Origin: Imperialibacter sp963977595
GTDB taxonomy: Bacteria > Bacteroidota > Bacteroidia > Cytophagales > Cyclobacteriaceae
Assembly (NCBI RefSeq): GCF_048007035.1
Contig: NZ_CP180355.1
Location: 6,696,001 to 6,760,000, forward strand
Direction of reading: 5' to 3'
Length of the DNA: 64,000 nucleotides
Under the pieces are notes generated by a model that was not told the origin of the DNA, did not search any database, and saw only the letters and a program-made list of their open reading frames with translations. The position numbers and the translations under genes were made by a program. Position 1 is the stretch's first letter. The number at the start of each line of letters is the position of its first letter. This document shows, in pieces, positions 61,515-64,000 of the stretch.

Positions 61515-62951
61515 CTATCTCAGCTCATACCGAACGCCTGCCTGCACTCCCCATAGCCTTGGCGCACTCGCATAGCCATCAGTGTTCTTCGTCAGGCTTG
61601 TAATCGCCTGGCGGTAATACGGCTCCACAACGACTTTATAGTGGCTGTTGATGGCGTAATTAACCTCCAAACCAAGAGTCCCATTCAAATACACGCTCCT
61701 GTAAGGCGATCGGTCTCCAGATTTTGTTCTCACATCCTCAAGGTCTCTTCCTTTTATCACACTCCCGAGCAAAAACTCATTGGAAACACCGGTGTTCAAA
61801 ACGATCCCGGCCCGCCTGTCCAACAGAATCACACCGACCTTTACCGGCACAGAAATGAACTCATACGTATTGGTGATTTTCGTTCTTTCCCCATCGTAGG
61901 AGTATTGTGAGGATGAAAACACATTCAGAATGTCATCACTCAATAAACTTACCTGATTCAGCGCATAACGTTTATCGTTCGATTCGTCGTTCAACACCAG
62001 GTTGGTACTTCCGTTGCTATTGTACCTTCCATATTGAAGCCCCGTGTGCACCAGAATCTTCCTGAAAATGCGTTTACCAATGCTTGCTCCAAATGAGAAA
62101 GTTCCGCCCTGTGCGTTCGACTCATTGTATGTTCTGGAAGAAGCAGCTCCAACCAGCCCATTGGCGGCGTTAAAATCATTTGTCTTTAGCTCTCCACTGT
62201 TTTCTGCTACAAGAGAGGCTTCGTCGGTGCTGGCAGAAGCAAACAAGTTGCCTCCAGACCGGAAACCATAATTAGGATTAAAAGTACCACTACCAACTCC
62301 AAGGCCAGCCAACAAAGGCTGATCTCCCAATTCCTTCTTTTTTCGCTGCATGGGACGTACCACACCATATAAGTGATTCACTTCCAGTTTCGATAAGTTA
62401 CTGGCCAGCCTTTCGGAACTGAAAATGCCGGTAACAGAAGGGATAGCCACATCAAACATATTTTCTTCAGAGGTTGAAGTCTCGTCTATCGGAGTTGCCA
62501 CCTGCCTGATAGCTTCACTACCACTATTACCAATTGTAGCTACCGCCAAAAAGGGCTTTGTATCTTTTTGATAAAACTCAGGCTTATCATCTTCGGTAAG
62601 TGTGGAGGTTGTAGAAGCCACTTCATTTTCCATCTTCATATCCCTAAGTTCAGGGTTTTGTGCTGCCTGAGAATTGACGACGTTCTCTTTGGTATTGCCA
62701 GCAATCTCATTCTCTACAAGTGACGAGGTTCCATTGAGCAAAAGTGCCACACCCAAACCAACGGCGACGGTTGTCATGGCGGCAGCTGCCCATCTGTAGT
62801 AAAAGATGGCCTTCCTGTACTTTCCTTCTTTTTGGGTGGCAAGCCTTGCTTCCACTCTCTCCCACACCATAGGAGACGGTGGCACGCTGGCTCCGTCAAA
62901 AGCCTGTCGCCACTGGCTTTCGAAAAATTCGTTGTTATCTGCGGCTTCCAT
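61515..62951 (-). CDS. Membrane-anchored outer-membrane/anti-sigma-like protein partnered with an ECF sigma factor
   Basis: The 478-residue protein has a cytosolic N-terminus with WERVEARLA (a short helical segment common to anti-sigma partners of Bacteroidota), one TM helix at about residues 52-72, a long polar Ser/Thr-rich stretch, and a C-terminal half of beta-strands (GTFSFGASIGKRIF, VGVILLDRRAGIVLN, WGVQAGVRYELR) like a porin-family barrel. The gene overlaps the ECF sigma gene by 17 bases, so the two are coupled. A role as the sigma factor's regulator is likely, but direct anti-sigma activity is inference. Confidence 0.65.
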   Translation of the reverse strand: MEAADNNEFFESQWRQAFDGASVPPSPMVWERVEARLATQKEGKYRKAIFYYRWAAAAMTTVAVGLGVALLLNGTSSLVENEIAGNTKENVVNSQAAQNPELRDMKMENEVASTTSTLTEDDKPEFYQKDTKPFLAVATIGNSGSEAIRQVATPIDETSTSEENMFDVAIPSVTGIFSSERLASNLSKLEVNHLYGVVRPMQRKKKELGDQPLLAGLGVGSGTFNPNYGFRSGGNLFASASTDEASLVAENSGELKTNDFNAANGLVGAASSRTYNESNAQGGTFSFGASIGKRIFRKILVHTGLQYGRYNSNGSTNLVLNDESNDKRYALNQVSLLSDDILNVFSSSQYSYDGERTKITNTYEFISVPVKVGVILLDRRAGIVLNTGVSNEFLLGSVIKGRDLEDVRTKSGDRSPYRSVYLNGTLGLEVNYAINSHYKVVVEPYYRQAITSLTKNTDGYASAPRLWGVQAGVRYELR

Positions 62952-63486
62952 AATTTGTACTTTCTAATTTCTCAAGTTTCTCCTGTAGCAGCTGCTTTGC
63001 TCTGGCATACTGCGACTTGGAGGTTCCCTCGGTAACACCAAGGAGCTCTGCTATTTCATGATGTTTATACCCTTCAATAGCATACAGGTTAAATATTGTC
63101 TGGCACCCCGACGGAAGATCCTGAATCATTCCCATTAAATCTTCCAGCTGAAGTCCCGCAAGCATGTCGTGATTCGCCGACGGTTGCCGTAACTCAGCCA
63201 CATCTACCATCGGATACATATAAAGCTTGTTGCGCTGATGATTGAGCGCAGTGTTAATCACGATCCGCTTGATCCAATAAAATAGCGATGACTCCTTACG
63301 GAATGTTTTGATGTGGTTGAATACCTTCACAAACCCTTCCTGCAAAACATCTTCAGCTTCCTGCTGCATTTTGCAGTACCTCAAACAAATGGCATACATC
63401 TGCCCACTATACTTTTGGTATAGCTGATATTGCATGTGTCTGTCCTCTTTGGCACATCCCTCTATCAACTCTTCATCAGTAGGCAT
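62935..63486 (-). CDS. ECF RNA polymerase sigma factor
   Basis: The 183-residue protein has sigma region 2 (about 20-85, QLYQKYSGQMYAICLRYCK with EAEDVLQEGFVKVFNHIKTF) and region 4 (about 120-175, LPSGCQTIFNLYAIEGYKHH and the helix-turn-helix HEIAELLGVTEGTSKSQYAR). It is of the RpoE-like type frequent in Bacteroidota. It is immediately followed, with overlap, by the membrane-anchored partner gene, and is divergent from the PlugA-like gene. Confidence 0.93.
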   Translation of the reverse strand: MPTDEELIEGCAKEDRHMQYQLYQKYSGQMYAICLRYCKMQQEAEDVLQEGFVKVFNHIKTFRKESSLFYWIKRIVINTALNHQRNKLYMYPMVDVAELRQPSANHDMLAGLQLEDLMGMIQDLPSGCQTIFNLYAIEGYKHHEIAELLGVTEGTSKSQYARAKQLLQEKLEKLESTNYGSRR

Positions 63487-63598
63487 TCTGCGAGTTCTCG
63501 GTTTAGGTTTTGACTTTTATGACACTCGGTCTGAAAAAATGGTTGGAATTATGCAGATTTGTAGAAAATGAATTTAGTTGCCGTTCGTTTAGCTATCG

Positions 63599-64000
63599 AT
63601 GAAACATCTCAACTACTTCTTACTCCTAGTCATTTCCTGCTTATTTTTCACTGGCTGCCTTCCCCTCGAGCAAGTCGCCAATACCAGCACTTCGGACGCT
63701 GTATTAGAGCTCAGCGACAGATCATACGAAGATAACATCAGGTTGGTTCGCCTTTTTCCAAATTCCGGAAAAGCCGAAGACACTATGCAGCCTCCCATTG
63801 TGCATATCAACCAAACTGCACCTCTCACACTCAAATTTGATGAAATTCTAAGTGACTTCCAGCAATACAACGCCTACATCGTTCATTGCAATTTTAATTG
63901 GGAGCGCTCAGCCCTGACCGACATGGAGTTTCTGAATGAATACAACTCCTACCCTGTCAACAACTACCAGTACTCCCAAAGCACGATTGTTCCCTACACA
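63599..64000 (+). CDS. DUF5103/type IX secretion system plug-like protein, 5' part
   Basis: The frame opens at ATG 63599 and is still open at the window end, giving 134 residues. It has a lipoprotein-like signal (LFFTGC, Cys at about 20), followed by YEDNIRLVRLFPNSGK and SDFQQYNAYIVHCNFNWERS, which is the N-terminal part of the DUF5103 family, the PlugA component of the type IX secretion system that closes the SprA channel. Recognition is from memory of the family. The remainder lies to the right of the window. Confidence 0.75.
   Translation, partial: MKHLNYFLLLVISCLFFTGCLPLEQVANTSTSDAVLELSDRSYEDNIRLVRLFPNSGKAEDTMQPPIVHINQTAPLTLKFDEILSDFQQYNAYIVHCNFNWERSALTDMEFLNEYNSYPVNNYQYSQSTIVPYT

Overview
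The window looks like a chromosomal segment of a Bacteroidota bacterium, most likely from the Cytophagales/Fulvivirgaceae-like group; the rank below phylum is inference. Support comes from SusC/SusD outer-membrane proteins with an ECF sigma factor and FecR anti-sigma, a complete alternative complex III (ActABCDEF) followed by an aa3-type oxidase, a DUF5103/PlugA type IX secretion gene running off the right edge, many SPII lipoproteins, and promoters of the Bacteroidota TTTG/TAnnTTTG type.

Layout. 1-7.5 kb: the 3' part of a mannonate-dehydratase-like enolase-superfamily gene, a large secreted WD40-caspase protein, an alternating 61/40-bp repeat array and a DUF885 metallopeptidase, separated by repeat-rich non-coding DNA. 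7.5-31.6 kb: a 24-kb co-directional minus-strand run. From its promoter it reads actA-B-C-D-E-F, ctaC, ctaD, ctaA, ctaB, two subunit III genes, a subunit IV gene and a strong hairpin; then come a SCO-like protein without the copper motif, a DUF420 protein with an inserted EF-hand-type loop, a small CxxC membrane protein, a DUF983 protein, a multi-TM histidine kinase and a large outer-membrane protein. Together the act/cta genes encode quinol oxidation, electron transfer to oxygen and heme A supply. 31.8-35.9 kb: tRNA-Cys, ribosomal protein S1 and a lipoprotein amidohydrolase. 36-48.1 kb: a SusCD locus with its own ECF sigma/FecR pair whose only enzymes are three paralogous FAD-dependent oxidoreductases.

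48.2-53.4 kb: murB and the convergent agmatine-to-putrescine genes aguA-aguB, with an IS1634-type element between murB and aguB. The element is flanked by a perfect direct repeat of about 335 bp that holds the 3' ends of both neighbours, so both genes stay intact. 53.4-64 kb: dCMP deaminase, a sorbosone-dehydrogenase-like lipoprotein, an ABC-F ATPase, a NaChBac-like voltage-gated sodium channel, a MORN/YwqK-type lipoprotein, an LVIVD-repeat lipoprotein, an ECF sigma factor with a membrane-anchored partner, and the start of a PlugA-like gene.

The observations that most deserve a second look are the very long IS target duplication, the 101-bp-period repeat array that supplies a stop codon, the hydrolase-free FAD-oxidoreductase SusCD locus, the secreted WD40-caspase, and two promoters placed exactly four bases before their start codons, which predicts leaderless mRNAs.
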